Assembly: GCA_965277535.1 (NCBI GenBank)
Contig: OZ255825.1
Coordinates: forward strand, 1,612,001 to 1,676,000
Source of the DNA: Ilyomonas sp965277535
GTDB taxonomy: Bacteria > Bacteroidota > Bacteroidia > Chitinophagales > Chitinophagaceae
Direction: 5' to 3'
Length of the DNA stretch: 64,000 bases
Shown: positions 62,255 through 64,000 of the stretch, piece by piece
Position numbering within the stretch: position 1 is the stretch's first letter
Layout: the number at the start of each line of letters is the position of its first letter
Translations under genes and position numbers: made by a program
The notes under the pieces: generated by a model
The model's database searches: none
The model's input: only the letters and a program-made list of their open reading frames with translations
Told to the model about the DNA's origin: nothing

Positions 62255-62349
62255 TTGAACCACAGAGACACTGAAGCCACAAAGTTTCACAAAGTATAAT
62301 AAAAGAAAACATTGTGCTGCTCTGTGGCTTCTGTGCCTCTGTGGTTCAA
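62255..62349. repeat. TTGAACCAC hairpin element, copy 5
   Basis: Termini TTGAACCACAGAGACAC and its near-complement, plus GAAGCCACA/TGTGGCTTC inside, give a long imperfect hairpin. Its right end is 3 nt from the acyl-CoA dehydrogenase stop codon. Confidence 0.85.
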
Positions 62350-62352
62350 ACA

Positions 62353-64000
62353 TCAAAAACAATACTTATTCTCTTCAATCATTTTATCAGCAATGCGTCG
62401 TCTTGCGTCTTTGGTGTTGAAGGGTTCCACTTTGGTAAAGCGTTTCAAGCCAATGTGCATCATGCGCAGTTCATCGCCTTCGGCAAAACTGTTGATGGCA
62501 TCTTTTCCCGCTTTGCTGATACGTTCGGCTGCATCGTATAAAAATGTATGAACAATGTCTGCCTGCAACGATACCACTTCTTCACCTCTTGTCTCGGCGA
62601 GCTTCATCAGCCGCAGCAAAGCACTTTCTGCTATGTAGGTTTCAATGGTCATATCGGCAATATTCATCAATACTTCCTGCTCTTTGTCTAACTTCATCAT
62701 CAGCTTTTGCACGGCAGCACCGGCAACTAATAAAATGGCTTTTTTAAAGTTGGCGATGTTCTTTTTTTCTTTACTAAAAGGCGTTTCATCTTCACTACTA
62801 AAATCAGGAATGCTCATCAGTTCTTTCGATACGTTGGTAGCCGCAGTAAGCAAATCAAGCTTGCCTTTCATGGCACGTTTTAAAGTCATGTCAACAATCA
62901 GCAAACGGTTGATTTCATTGGTGCCTTCAAAGATGCGGTTGATGCGGCTATCGCGGTAAGCGCGGCTCACAATGTACTCTGCACTAAATCCGTTACCACC
63001 ATGAATTTGTACGCCTTCATCTACACAAAAATCAAGCGATTCGGAACCGAACACTTTTAAAATGGCGCATTCAATAGCATACTCTTCTGCAGCACCCAGC
63101 AAGGCTTTGCCAAAAGGCATTCCTTCTTTTATCAGTTCCTGTTCTTTATCATCAATCCATTTGGCTGCGCGATACACACCCGATTGAGACACCCAGCTTA
63201 GAATGGCCATCTCTGCCAGCTTGTGTTTAATGGCACCAAAGCGTGAAATTGAAATTTTAAACTGCTCGCGAGCTTTGGCATATTGTACCGACATTGTTGT
63301 TGTGTTTTGTGCAGCTCCCATAACGCCAGCACCCAGCTTTAAACGACCAATGTTCAAAATGTTGAAAGCGATAATATGACCTCGGCCAATTTCGCCCAGC
63401 ACATTTTCAACCGGCACTTTGCAATCCTGAAAATACAGTTGCACCGTTGACGAACCTTTAATGCCCATCTTGTGTTCTTCAGGTCCGTTGGTAAAGCCTT
63501 CGTAGCCACGCTCAACAATAAACGCCGTGAATTTATCGCCATCAATTTTGGCAAAAACAACAAATACATCGGCAAAGCCACCGTTGGTTATCCAACATTT
63601 TTGTCCGTTTAAAATATAATGTTTACCATCATCACTCAGCTTCGCTGTTGTTTTTGCACCCAATGCATCGCTGCCGCTGTTGGGTTCGGTAAGCGCGTAA
63701 GCACCTATCATTTCGCCGGTGGCAAGTTTGGTTACATACTTTTGTTTTTGCTCTTCGGTGCCGAAGTACAAAATAGGCAAAGTGCCAATGCCGGTGTGCG
63801 CCGAAAAAGCAACGCTAAAAGAAAAACCACCGCCAAGGGCTTCATTTACAAGGGTTGCGGTAACAAAGTCTTTTCCAAGCCCGCCGTACTCTTCCGGTAT
63901 TGAAATAGCGAGCAAACCTTGCTCGCCGGCTTTCTCTAAAATGCTTCGCATTAAGCCGGGTTCCATGTCATCAATCCGTTCAATCGCCGGAAATATTTCG
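62353..64000 (-). CDS. Acyl-CoA dehydrogenase (5' end outside window)
   Basis: 549 codons are visible and the frame stays open at the window edge, so the true start lies beyond 64000; the ATG at 63966 is internal. FAD-binding and substrate motifs are YALTEPNSGSDALGAKTTA and WITNGGFADVFVVFAKID; the catalytic region includes QIHGGNGFSAEYIVSRAYRDSRINRIFEGTNEINRL. A long C-terminal extension (about 150 residues beyond the core) marks the larger, roughly 600-residue class common in Bacteroidota. It should catalyse the first step of fatty acid beta-oxidation with electron transfer flavoprotein as acceptor. Confidence 0.93.
   Translation of the reverse strand, partial: EIFPAIERIDDMEPGLMRSILEKAGEQGLLAISIPEEYGGLGKDFVTATLVNEALGGGFSFSVAFSAHTGIGTLPILYFGTEEQKQKYVTKLATGEMIGAYALTEPNSGSDALGAKTTAKLSDDGKHYILNGQKCWITNGGFADVFVVFAKIDGDKFTAFIVERGYEGFTNGPEEHKMGIKGSSTVQLYFQDCKVPVENVLGEIGRGHIIAFNILNIGRLKLGAGVMGAAQNTTTMSVQYAKAREQFKISISRFGAIKHKLAEMAILSWVSQSGVYRAAKWIDDKEQELIKEGMPFGKALLGAAEEYAIECAILKVFGSESLDFCVDEGVQIHGGNGFSAEYIVSRAYRDSRINRIFEGTNEINRLLIVDMTLKRAMKGKLDLLTAATNVSKELMSIPDFSSEDETPFSKEKKNIANFKKAILLVAGAAVQKLMMKLDKEQEVLMNIADMTIETYIAESALLRLMKLAETRGEEVVSLQADIVHTFLYDAAERISKAGKDAINSFAEGDELRMMHIGLKRFTKVEPFNTKDARRRIADKMIEENKYCF

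Overview
The window reads as chromosomal DNA of a member of the Bacteroidota, most likely the Chitinophagia (Chitinophagaceae-like). Supporting signs are promoter -7 boxes of the TAnnTTTG type, A-rich rather than Shine-Dalgarno translation starts, ribosomal protein L17 with a long acidic tail, eukaryote-like class Ia ribonucleotide reductase subunits, TlpA-like thioredoxin lipoproteins, many lipoproteins, and a type IX secretion type C25 peptidase next to a PorV/PorQ-family barrel. Most genes are housekeeping and G+C is moderate. No tRNA, rRNA, CRISPR array, transposase or phage gene was seen.

Layout. 1-4.6 kb: outer-membrane biogenesis (OmpH/Skp chaperone, BamA) and a periplasmic thioredoxin protein. 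4.8-7.4 kb: a beta-helix lipoprotein and kdsA for LPS Kdo synthesis. 7.5-11.6 kb: the alpha-operon end of the ribosomal cluster on the minus strand (infA, rpmJ, rpsM, rpsK, rpsD, rpoA, rplQ), cut off from secY by a GtrA-family gene and with a different short repeat in nearly every gap. 12.4-18.7 kb: argS, a DUF4870 protein, a LytS/LytR-type two-component pair, and ppk. 18.9-27.2 kb: a lipoprotein, an M16 protease, large-subunit catalase and a DUF892 ferritin-like protein (a stress pair), and a CheY-like protein. 27.5-35 kb: lipoprotein, gatB, TlpA-like protein, nrdB-nrdA. 35.1-36.5 kb: a lone, very A+T-rich gene with a predicted PD-(D/E)XK nuclease domain, the clearest candidate for acquired DNA and a possible undescribed defence protein. 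36.6-42.6 kb: radical SAM protein, membrane protein, ureohydrolase, C-terminal processing protease, lipoprotein. 42.6-46.8 kb: an M3 oligopeptidase downstream of mutL, followed by a decayed second copy of the mutL 3' end. 47-52 kb: ABC1/UbiB-like kinase, TetR-like regulator, lon. 52.4-59 kb: PorU2-like C25 peptidase and PorV/PorQ-like protein. 59.2-64 kb: an SDR, a frameshifted lipoprotein gene, a NagX-like acetyltransferase and the start of an acyl-CoA dehydrogenase.

The most unusual content lies between genes. Five copies of a 90-115 bp hairpin element with TTGAACCAC termini each sit 0-20 nt from a minus-strand stop codon, and two of them supply the stop codon. Five short palindromes spaced about 50 bp apart lie upstream of nrdBA. 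An 11-mer (GCAAAAACAAA) occurs 16 times, 15 of them in the sense orientation of the local gene. Counts and alignments were made by eye; no database search or computation was possible.
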